Assembly (NCBI GenBank): GCA_013152945.1
Contig: JAADFL010000038.1
Coordinates: 1-7,949, forward strand
Direction: 5' to 3'
DNA: 7,949 nucleotides
DNA from: Deltaproteobacteria bacterium
GTDB taxonomy: Bacteria; Myxococcota_A; JAADFL01
Shown here piece by piece: positions 1 through 6,368 of this stretch; the stretch's first letter is position 1; each line of letters starts with the position of its first letter. The notes under the pieces are model-generated. The model saw nothing but the letters and a program-made list of their open reading frames with translations, was not told the DNA's origin and made no database searches. The position numbers were made by a program, and so were the translations under genes.

Positions 1-105
1 GGGCCGGAGTATAAGAGAGGCTTTCTCATAGGAGACGAGGATTGGGTCAAGTCGGAACGTGAGAAGTATCGTGGTTGGTGGAAGTCTGATTATTATGATC
101 CATGA
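1..105 (+). CDS. 3' end of an unidentified gene (partial)
   Basis: Frame 1 is open from the first base to a TGA at 103-105 and encodes 34 residues. The tail is rich in charged and aromatic residues, with a Trp pair (GWWKSDYY) just before the end, which looks like real protein rather than random translation. The start lies outside the window. I recognise no domain and assign no function. It lies upstream of the repeat-bearing gap, on the same strand as mutS, but 403 bp away, so it is probably a separate transcription unit. The short length makes the call only moderately secure. Confidence 0.5.
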   Translation, partial: GPEYKRGFLIGDEDWVKSEREKYRGWWKSDYYDP

Positions 106-270
106 GGCGTGAAGCCTGATTGAGGCTAATATCTTTTTCAATCATCTTCAGTCATCGGGCAACAGGCAAAAAATGTGCTTGTAATGGGCCGGCACATATA
201 CAGCCGAATAATAATTACGCCGTGTTGTATCTTTCCAGGTTAAAAGCCGCATGCCTGTAGCTTGTACCCC

Positions 271-322
271 AATTCCGAAATCCGAAATCCCGGATCCCAA
301 ATCCAAAATCCCAAATCCAAAA
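271..322. repeat. AT-rich tandem array of AAATCC-type units
   Basis: The stretch is built from irregular 7-8 base steps of the form (C)CGAAATCC then CCAAATCC / AAAATCC. The first units carry CCGAAAT and the later ones CCAAAT, so the array drifts along its length. A GGATCC site breaks it at 292-297. It is not coding in any frame that makes sense. Similar A-rich/ATCC arrays occur between genes in many environmental bacterial genomes; their role is not known to me. It directly precedes the GC-rich repeat at 330-418, and the two may form one composite element. Confidence 0.75.
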
Positions 323-329
323 GGGCTGG

Positions 330-418
330 CGTTGCAGTGGTGGGCGAGGAGGGGCCTCCGTCCCCCTTGGTCGTTGCAGTGGTGGGGTGGTCCCCCTTGG
401 GGTCCGTCCCCCTTTTGG
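330..418. repeat. REP-like GC-rich element, two diverged copies
   Basis: Each copy begins with CGTTGCAGTGGTGGG (330-344 and 372-386) and ends with TCCGTCCCCCTT followed by GG (357-370, and 403-418 with two extra T). Copy starts are 42 bp apart. GTCCCCCTT occurs three times (360-368, 390-398, 406-414). G4 runs facing C4-5 runs allow several mutually exclusive hairpins, for example GGGG 384-387 with CCCC 392-395 across a 4-nt loop, or GGGG 399-402 with CCCC 408-411. The reverse strand reads AAGGGGGACGGACC, resembling repetitive extragenic palindromes that are often spread by REP-associated (RAYT) transposases. That link is from memory of the pattern; no transposase is present here. Confidence 0.7.
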
Positions 419-508
419 CAACCGGACAACCGGACATTTCACGTACGTACTACAACTTTCTACCGATGTCCTTGCTCGATTAAGCCATGAGAGTTATTCT
501 TATTAACC

Positions 509-3166
509 ATGGCAAAGCTGGATACGCCGATGATGAAACAATACCTGGCCGTAAAGGAGCAGCACCCTGACGCACTGCTGTTCTTCAGGATGGGTGATTT
601 CTACGAAATGTTCTTTGAAGACGCTGAAGTGGGCTCAAGGGAGCTTGGGCTTGCGCTGACCAGCAGGAATAAGGGTGTTCAGGATCCTGTGCCTCTTTGC
701 GGCCTGCCCTACCATGCACTGAATAGGTACCTGAAAAAGCTGCTGGATCGTGGATTCAAGGTGGCTATTTGCGACCAGGTTGAGGATCCGAGGAAGGCCA
801 AGGGGATAGTGCGAAGAGAGGTGACCCGCGTTGTTACACCGGGTACCAACCTGGAAGAAGACCCCGAGGATATTTCCAGGGGGCATTTTCTCGTGTCCGT
901 TGTGGTTGAGCAGGGCTTCCTGGGACTGGGTGCGCTGGACCTGGGAACCAGTGAATTCCGTGCGATGCAACCCAAGACACCGGAGTCATTGGCTGACGAG
1001 GTAGCCAAGCTCTGGCCCGAGGAAATCCTGGTATGCGAGGATGATGAAACAAGGCCGGAGCTTGCGCCGATGTTGGAGCGCATCAAGGGTACACCTGTTA
1101 CCATTGAACCCAGGAACAATTTCCCAGGAAGGGAACGCGCCGAGAGTTTACTCAAGGACAGGCTGGGTGTGGTTTCCCTCTCCGGATTCGGCATGGACGG
1201 CATGGGAGCTGCAATAAAGGCTGCTGCGGCGGTGTTGAGATATGCAGAGGATAATCAGCGAGGAAACGTCACACATCTTGAAAGCATAACAGTTCCGACT
1301 ACGAATGATTACATGGTGCTGGACCAGGTAACCGTCACGAACCTCGAATTGGTCGAGGGACTCGAGAGCAGAAACAGAGAAGGTTCGCTCTTGGAAGTGC
1401 TGGATGAGACCAGGACGCCTATGGGCGGCAGGAGATTGCGCGAATGGGTGTTGTTTCCCCTGAAGAAAAAAACTGCAATCATATCACGGCTCAGGGCGGT
1501 AGAGTCCCTTGCCGAGGACAATGGGATCAGGTCGGGGTTGATGGAGGTTTTGTCCAAGATACGTGATATCGACAGGTTGAACACAAAGGTGCAGCTAAGA
1601 AGGGCCAATGCGCGGGATGTCAATGCACTGGCATACTCTTTGAAAAACGTTGCCGCTTTGAGGAATTTACTTTCATCATTACTGGATGAATCCGGTTTAT
1701 TGAAGGAAATTCATGACGATCTTGAACCACAGGATGAACTGGTGGCAACCGTTGAGAGAGCTATAGTGGAAAATCCCCCTGCAATACTGACTGAAGGAGG
1801 CATGTTCAAACAGGGATTCGATTCGAGGCTGGACGAATACATAGACATAATGGAACACGGCAAAGAAAAAATAATCGACATTGAAACAAGGGAAAGGGCC
1901 AGAACAGGTATTTCTTCGCTCAAGGTCAAGTTCAACAAGGTGTTCGGATACTTCATCGAAGTTACCAAGGCCAACCTGGATGCGGTGCCGGATGACTACA
2001 TCCGTAAGCAGACGCTGGTCAATGCAGAGCGTTTCGTTACTCCCGAACTCAAGGATTATGAAGAAAAGGTCCTAACAGCCGAGGAAAAGAGAAAGGACCT
2101 CGAGAGGGAACTCTTCGATGATCTGATCATGTTCCTTTCCGGCTTTAACAGCGGGCTCAAGCGGACCGCAATGGCCCTCGGTATGCTGGATGCAATAACA
2201 TCTCTTGCCGAGACAGCAGTGTCCCGTGGATATTGCAAGCCGTCAATAACCGATGACACGGGACTCGATCTGGTTGACAGCAGACATCCGGTGGTTGAAG
2301 CCGCCATGCCTGAAGGTGAACGGTTCGTGCCGAACGACATACGTATAGACACGAGTAACACCACCATGTTGATAGTCACCGGCCCGAATATGGCCGGCAA
2401 GTCGACGGCAATGCGCCAGGTGGCGCTCTCATGCATCATGGCGCAGGCAGGCTCCTTTGTGCCGGCACGAAAGGCAACGCTTCCGATTGTGGACCGTGTG
2501 TTCACCAGAATCGGAGCCAGCGACAAGCTTTCGAAAGGTAAATCGACATTCATGGTGGAAATGAGTGAGACGGCAAATATACTTAATAATGCCACTCCAC
2601 AAAGTCTTGTAATACTCGATGAGATAGGCCGCGGTACATCCACCTACGATGGATTGTCCATAGCATGGGCAGTGGCCGAGTATCTTCACGACAACATTGG
2701 TTGCAAGACATTATTTGCCACCCATTACCATGAATTGACCGAAATGACCCGTAAAAAGGAGTTTATACGGAACGTAAACATAGCGGTAAAAGAGTGGAAG
2801 GATTCGATTGTTTTCTTAAGAAGATTGGTGCCGGGAGCGACCAATAAGAGCTATGGAATCCAGGTCGCAAGACTGGCCGGTCTGCCCGGTAGTGTCCTGG
2901 AAAGGGCAAAGGAAATCCTTAAGAACCTGGAAGCAGGAGATGTGGATGACTTGGGAGCGCCGGAGTTTGCAAGGACCGACAGGCCTGCTCCGCGCGACAG
3001 CAAGCAGCTTTCTCTCTTCGGTGTAATGGGCGGACGTAATCAGGGCAAGCTGGAAAAGGAATTGGAATTGATGGACTTGAGCACCATCACTCCGATCGAG
3101 GCCTTGAACCTGCTCCATAAGTGGAAAGCCGGTGTAGGGAAGAAAACAGGAGAAACCGGTGTATAG
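509..3166 (+). CDS. mutS: DNA mismatch repair protein MutS
   Basis: MutS recognises mismatches and small loops after replication and, in its ATP-bound clamp form, recruits MutL. The 885-residue length fits the family (E. coli 853). The N-terminal mismatch-binding domain shows the Phe-x-Glu motif that contacts the mismatched base (GDFYE, F31 and E33). A connector domain and the helical core/lever region follow (roughly 125-580), then the ABC-type ATPase: Walker A GPNMAGKST at 625-633, Walker B with signature DEIGRGTS at 704-711, and the THYHEL switch motif after it. The C-terminal tail carries QLSLFG and TPIEALNLL, typical of bacterial MutS1 rather than MutS2. ATG 509 is the first possible start, because an in-frame TGA lies at 488-490 and no start codon intervenes. 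The N terminus also aligns with known MutS (TPMMKQYLAVKEQHPDALLF). No Shine-Dalgarno sequence is visible upstream. It is the first gene of the plus-strand cluster. Confidence 0.98.
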   Translation: MAKLDTPMMKQYLAVKEQHPDALLFFRMGDFYEMFFEDAEVGSRELGLALTSRNKGVQDPVPLCGLPYHALNRYLKKLLDRGFKVAICDQVEDPRKAKGIVRREVTRVVTPGTNLEEDPEDISRGHFLVSVVVEQGFLGLGALDLGTSEFRAMQPKTPESLADEVAKLWPEEILVCEDDETRPELAPMLERIKGTPVTIEPRNNFPGRERAESLLKDRLGVVSLSGFGMDGMGAAIKAAAAVLRYAEDNQRGNVTHLESITVPTTNDYMVLDQVTVTNLELVEGLESRNREGSLLEVLDETRTPMGGRRLREWVLFPLKKKTAIISRLRAVESLAEDNGIRSGLMEVLSKIRDIDRLNTKVQLRRANARDVNALAYSLKNVAALRNLLSSLLDESGLLKEIHDDLEPQDELVATVERAIVENPPAILTEGGMFKQGFDSRLDEYIDIMEHGKEKIIDIETRERARTGISSLKVKFNKVFGYFIEVTKANLDAVPDDYIRKQTLVNAERFVTPELKDYEEKVLTAEEKRKDLERELFDDLIMFLSGFNSGLKRTAMALGMLDAITSLAETAVSRGYCKPSITDDTGLDLVDSRHPVVEAAMPEGERFVPNDIRIDTSNTTMLIVTGPNMAGKSTAMRQVALSCIMAQAGSFVPARKATLPIVDRVFTRIGASDKLSKGKSTFMVEMSETANILNNATPQSLVILDEIGRGTSTYDGLSIAWAVAEYLHDNIGCKTLFATHYHELTEMTRKKEFIRNVNIAVKEWKDSIVFLRRLVPGATNKSYGIQVARLAGLPGSVLERAKEILKNLEAGDVDDLGAPEFARTDRPAPRDSKQLSLFGVMGGRNQGKLEKELELMDLSTITPIEALNLLHKWKAGVGKKTGETGV
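3148..3153 (+). promoter_or_regulatory. Ribosome binding site for GTG start at 3159
   Basis: AGGAGA lies inside the last codons of mutS, with AGGAG ending six bases before GTG 3159. The alternative ATG at 3228 has no purine-rich stretch at a proper distance, so this site favours the upstream GTG as the start of the lipoprotein gene and implies translational coupling to mutS. Confidence 0.65.
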
Positions 3167-4679
3167 GTTCGTTGGATCGACATTCAAAAAGGAAGCCGGA
3201 ATCACCTGCAATGTGCCGCGATTCTCGATGTATATCCTGCTAATTATCATTGCCGTGACAGCAGGATGCAAGAATAACATATGTAAGGTTGATCAGGATT
3301 GTTCAGGCAATCTGGTGTGTATCAGGGGTTCTTGCTCTGATCCGGACAAGCTTTTTAGGGACCGTGAGAGCATGGTGGAATATGACGGTGAACTGGAAGG
3401 ACAATCGGAAGATGCAGGGTCGCTGGAGAACCCGGAAATGGATGCCTCGTCCGACCGGGATTTGGACCTGGTTGGTGACCAGGTTGATACAGACTTGTCA
3501 AAGGAAAGGAAAGCTGTTGAGGGAGAAATCGAACTTGAAGAAGTCGAGGAGGTTCCCTCCAGGGTTGTTTCGATTGATATTGATATCGACGGCAAGGATG
3601 TGCCTGTTTCCAAGCCTTTACAGGCCAAGATAAGCTTACAGGGAAGCGGAATGCTCGGAGGTCTTCCTATAGATGCCGAAGTGTTCTTCAGGGGACGGGT
3701 AATGGTGACGGCTTCGGCGGATGGTGCTTTGTTCTTGGTGAATATTGGCACCGGTAAAAAGCAGGTGATAAAGCAGCAGTCTCAAATCGGCAGGGCTCAA
3801 TTGTTTTCGGATGGAACCATCTATATAGGCGAGACGAGCACGAGCAAGATAATCCGGATGGCGCCGGATGGAAACGGTGGTTACTTGGAATCTATTTATA
3901 TCGATTTAGGCAGCAAGCTGGGAAGTACAGGAAGGCTCTCCAGGTTCGCATGGGACGAAGAGAAGCAGATGTTGTTTGCTCTGTACGTGGATGCGAGCCA
4001 GGCCAGGACGACTCTGGCCAGGATCGAGCAACACGAGATCTACTCGGTAAAGGAACTCGATTGCAGGGCATTCGGCCTGGACATAAGCGCAGACAACATA
4101 ATTGCGGTCTGTTCTTCCGGAAGGGTGATACAAATGACAGAAGACCTGAAAAATGTGCACGACCTGCTCACCTTGCCCATATCAGGTGCAAAGCCGAGAT
4201 TGGAAGGTGTTACGGCAGTGGGCGCACATGTTTGGTTCGCCGACTTTCCAGTGTCCGGAACGCCGACGGGCAGGGTGTTCAGGGTTGAAAACGGCAAGGC
4301 CGCGCTCTGGGCCCAACTTGAAAGCGGGGTCCACGAAATTGCAGAAGATGATGACGGAAGCCTGTTGGTTACAACTCAGGGCGTGAGCATGGGAAAAGGC
4401 AGGATTGAAAGGATTTCACCCAAGGGTCAGATTTCGACTGTCGTGTTCGAAGGATTGGCGCTGGATGCCGCGAATGGTTACGATGGTGCAATTATCATCG
4501 AGAAGGTCCAGGCCGGAAGTTACAACCTGATATCAGACAGTGCGGGTGAAGTGTTGCTGAATGACCCGGATGTGTTTCAAACAAATGGAAGAGGGCCGTA
4601 CACATTGGAGGCAAGGGTTCATGACCCGTTCAGTGGAGAGGCGGTAACAGGACGAGCGTTTTTCAATGCCACGGATTGA
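3159..4679 (+). CDS. Predicted lipoprotein with Cys-rich motif and beta-propeller-like region
   Basis: I do not recognise a named family. From GTG 3159 the protein has 506 residues. A hydrophobic stretch (about 24-35, MYILLIIIAVTAG) ends at C37 in a TAGC lipobox-like motif, so signal peptidase II processing is likely; T at -3 is less usual. Next comes a compact C42-x5-C48-x5-C54-x4-C59 motif (DQDCSGNLVC), seen in many deltaproteobacterial surface lipoproteins. Residues 60-135 are strongly acidic and probably disordered. From about 160 to 490 short beta-rich repeats with DG turns (SADGALFLV, FSDGTIYIG, DDGSLLVTT, GRIERISPKG) suggest a propeller of the SMP-30/NHL type, without visible catalytic residues. 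The start overlaps the mutS stop by 8 nt, and the amidase gene follows after 34 nt, so it probably belongs to their operon. An ATG at 3228 would give a shorter, more conventional signal peptide. Export and lipidation are likely; function is unknown. Confidence 0.85.
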   Translation: MYRFVGSTFKKEAGITCNVPRFSMYILLIIIAVTAGCKNNICKVDQDCSGNLVCIRGSCSDPDKLFRDRESMVEYDGELEGQSEDAGSLENPEMDASSDRDLDLVGDQVDTDLSKERKAVEGEIELEEVEEVPSRVVSIDIDIDGKDVPVSKPLQAKISLQGSGMLGGLPIDAEVFFRGRVMVTASADGALFLVNIGTGKKQVIKQQSQIGRAQLFSDGTIYIGETSTSKIIRMAPDGNGGYLESIYIDLGSKLGSTGRLSRFAWDEEKQMLFALYVDASQARTTLARIEQHEIYSVKELDCRAFGLDISADNIIAVCSSGRVIQMTEDLKNVHDLLTLPISGAKPRLEGVTAVGAHVWFADFPVSGTPTGRVFRVENGKAALWAQLESGVHEIAEDDDGSLLVTTQGVSMGKGRIERISPKGQISTVVFEGLALDAANGYDGAIIIEKVQAGSYNLISDSAGEVLLNDPDVFQTNGRGPYTLEARVHDPFSGEAVTGRAFFNATD

Positions 4680-4713
4680 CTGATAGAGGTAAACAGGCTA
4701 GGTGTTGTGTACA

Positions 4714-6006
4714 ATGAATAGATTGATTTACACGGTTGATACATTTATCTGTCTGTTGTTGATTCTGGCCGGTCCATCGGCATGGGCAGGCTCCCTGGCA
4801 TCCCTGAAAAAAATCGACTTCAGTTCTGAAAGAAACAGGACAAGGGTGGTTATGCGGATGTCGAGGCGGGTAGATTTCGAGCAGGGAGAAGTACCGAAGA
4901 ACGAGGAACCCGGTGAACCCCGCAGACTGTTCATAGATATCAAGCAGAGCCATCTAAGCAATCCCAAGGGCGTTACGACACCAGTCGAAGACAAGAGACT
5001 TTTCAGGATAAGGACAGGCCAATTCGATTACACTACGATTCGGGTCGTCCTGGACCTCAAGGAAAGTGTTTCATCGTACAAGGTGTTCAGCCTAAATTCT
5101 CCCTTTCGAATCGTGGTGGATCTCTTTTCCTTGCAGAAAACCGAACAAGAAAAAAGAAACGGTTCGCCAGAATTAGAGGAACCCGGCCTGGTGGAAGATC
5201 AGGTCGATGATGGCGGCGGACCGAACATCGAGGAACTCTTGACAGCCGGGGAGGGCCGGGCCGATGCCGGGCAAGCGCCGGACCAAAGTGAAAATTCCTT
5301 ACTGCTGCCTTTCAAGAGGATTGTGATCGATCCCGGACATGGTGGAGACCAACCGGGAGCTATCGGCAAGACCGGCTTGATGGAAAAGAACGTTGTGTTG
5401 GACGTGGCCAAGCGGTTCAAGAAGATAGCAAATCGTGCATATCCGGGTATGGACGTGGTGTTGACCAGGGAAACGGACAAGACCTTGTCCCTCGATGAGC
5501 GTTCAAGGATCGCGAACAAGTTGTCTGCGGACCTGTTCATTTCGATCCATGCAAATGCCCACCCCAGGCGGTCCAGATACGGGATCGAGACGTACTATCT
5601 GAACGTGACTTCAGATAGGTACTCCAACAGATTGGCCCAGGTCGAGAACAAGACCAGTGGTAAGAGCCTGTCCGACCTGCAGTTCATTCTTGCTGATTTA
5701 ACCAGGATGGCCAACATCGACGAGTCCAGGGAGTTGGCCAGGTATATACAGGGGGGTGTTGTCAGGAAGCTTTCCAGGGGATGGGACATGGTCAAGGATC
5801 TGGGCGTGAAAAATGCGCTTTTCTATGTGTTGCTCGGCGCCAAGATGCCTGCATGCCTGGTGGAAATATCATTCCTGAGCAACCCGCGGGAGGAGAAGAG
5901 GCTGAAAGATCCTGTGTATCTGAACGCAATCGCCGAGGGAATACTGGACGGAATAGAGGCATTCGCCGCCAACAGGAAAAAGGCCCGGGCGGTAGATGCG
6001 CCTTGA
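4714..6006 (+). CDS. amiC: N-acetylmuramoyl-L-alanine amidase, AMIN + Amidase_3 (AmiC type)
   Basis: This is a zinc-dependent periplasmic amidase that cuts the bond between N-acetylmuramic acid and the L-alanine of the stem peptide, splitting septal wall during daughter-cell separation. From ATG 4714 it has 430 residues. A signal peptide (hydrophobic about 10-20) ends at A-W-A25|G26. An AMIN-type domain (about 30-140; RLFIDI, FRIVVDLF) normally targets the enzyme to the septum. An acidic linker (about 140-195) precedes the Amidase_3 domain. Expected zinc/catalytic residues are all present: H209 (DPGHGG), E224 (MEKNVVLD), H279 (SIHANA) and E384 (LVEISFLSN). A helical insert after ETYYLN (around 305-335, SGKSLSDLQFILADL) matches the position of the autoinhibitory helix in activator-dependent amidases. 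ATG 4714 has AGGTG nine bases upstream; a GTG at 4702 is an in-frame alternative adding four residues. AmiC and AmiB share this layout, so the symbol reflects the class rather than strict orthology. Confidence 0.93.
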   Translation: MNRLIYTVDTFICLLLILAGPSAWAGSLASLKKIDFSSERNRTRVVMRMSRRVDFEQGEVPKNEEPGEPRRLFIDIKQSHLSNPKGVTTPVEDKRLFRIRTGQFDYTTIRVVLDLKESVSSYKVFSLNSPFRIVVDLFSLQKTEQEKRNGSPELEEPGLVEDQVDDGGGPNIEELLTAGEGRADAGQAPDQSENSLLLPFKRIVIDPGHGGDQPGAIGKTGLMEKNVVLDVAKRFKKIANRAYPGMDVVLTRETDKTLSLDERSRIANKLSADLFISIHANAHPRRSRYGIETYYLNVTSDRYSNRLAQVENKTSGKSLSDLQFILADLTRMANIDESRELARYIQGGVVRKLSRGWDMVKDLGVKNALFYVLLGAKMPACLVEISFLSNPREEKRLKDPVYLNAIAEGILDGIEAFAANRKKARAVDAP

Positions 6007-6049
6007 AAAAAGTGGCGTTTTATGGAGCTATAAGAAATCGAATTAGCTT

Positions 6050-6055
6050 GGAGGT
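6050..6055 (+). promoter_or_regulatory. Strong ribosome binding site for TTG start at 6062
   Basis: GGAGGT sits six bases before TTG 6062 and is the best Shine-Dalgarno match among the plus-strand genes. It fixes the rare TTG start of the small gene; no in-frame ATG lies near enough to compete. Confidence 0.8.
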
Positions 6056-6061
6056 GCAGGT

Positions 6062-6340
6062 TTGGCTGGCATAGTCAAGGTAAAGAAGCATTCATTGGAT
6101 CAGGACACTGCAAGGGAACGGGCTGAAGAAATCGTAAAGAAGCTCGAGAGCAAGTACGGGATAAAATACTCCTGGAAGGGTGATGACCGGCTGAGTTTCG
6201 AAGGTAAGGGTGCAAAGGGAACCGTTGAATTGAATCAGGGCGAGGTAAAGGTATCTGTAGATCTTTCTTTCCTGCTGAAACCCATGAAGGGTAAGATCGA
6301 ACAGGCCATAGACGACCAGTTCGACAAGAAGTTCTCATAG
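6062..6340 (+). CDS. Polyhydroxyalkanoic-acid system family protein
   Basis: This 92-residue cytoplasmic protein has no signal peptide or membrane segment. It resembles the small 'PHA granule region' family (PF09650/TIGR02610 as I recall it). Family features visible are a lysine-rich start followed by HSLDQDTARERAEEIVKKLESKYG (a helix over about residues 10-32), then YSWKGDDRLSFEGKGAKGTVELNQGEVKVSVDL (a beta sheet with the W-x-G-D turn), and a closing LLKPMKGKIEQAIDD helix. Proteins of this family were first noted near polyhydroxyalkanoate genes, but their biochemical role is not established and many members lie elsewhere, as here. It lies 55 nt after the amidase and 28 nt before xerD on the same strand, so cotranscription is likely. 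The start is TTG, supported by a strong ribosome site. The family match is by pattern only. Confidence 0.82.
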   Translation: MAGIVKVKKHSLDQDTARERAEEIVKKLESKYGIKYSWKGDDRLSFEGKGAKGTVELNQGEVKVSVDLSFLLKPMKGKIEQAIDDQFDKKFS

Positions 6341-6368
6341 CCGCTTTCATGGATTCGGCAGGCTGGTA

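Larger units (their letters stand above)
106..508. other. Intergenic region with repeats, upstream of mutS
   Basis: This is the only long gap without a gene. Positions 106-270 are AT-richer and show no convincing gene, terminator or strong sigma70 promoter. Positions 271-322 hold a tandem AAATCC-type array, and 330-418 hold two copies of a GC-rich hairpin-forming unit. At 421-436 the octamer ACCGGACA occurs twice head to tail. An 8-bp palindrome GTACGTAC lies at 443-450. Several short open frames cross the repeats on both strands, but they translate into Pro/Gly/Thr-rich repetitive peptides and are not credible genes. Confidence 0.75.

Noticed and set aside
104-140. Inverted repeat AGGC/GCCT near 105-117 and a T-rich stretch after it, as a terminator for the first gene
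   Set aside because: The stem is only four pairs and the T-rich run is about 15 bases further on, so it does not meet intrinsic terminator form.
330-418. CRISPR array
   Set aside because: Only two diverged copies, no uniform spacers and no cas genes.
148-490. Several open frames of 65-93 codons on both strands across the intergenic region
   Set aside because: They translate the repeats into Pro/Gly/Thr-rich repetitive peptides, overlap each other, and have no ribosome sites or recognisable domains.
487-570. A 27-codon frame starting at ATG 487 that overlaps the mutS start out of frame
   Set aside because: No ribosome site and no family-like sequence. It arises from the AT-rich leader and the mutS coding sequence.
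709-1203. Long antisense open frames inside mutS (also 2056-2643)
   Set aside because: Ser-rich shadow translations opposite a clear mutS; no independent coding evidence.
3293-3751. Antisense frame rich in Ser/Pro within the lipoprotein gene
   Set aside because: It mirrors the acidic (GAx codon) linker of the real gene; no plausible start context or domain.
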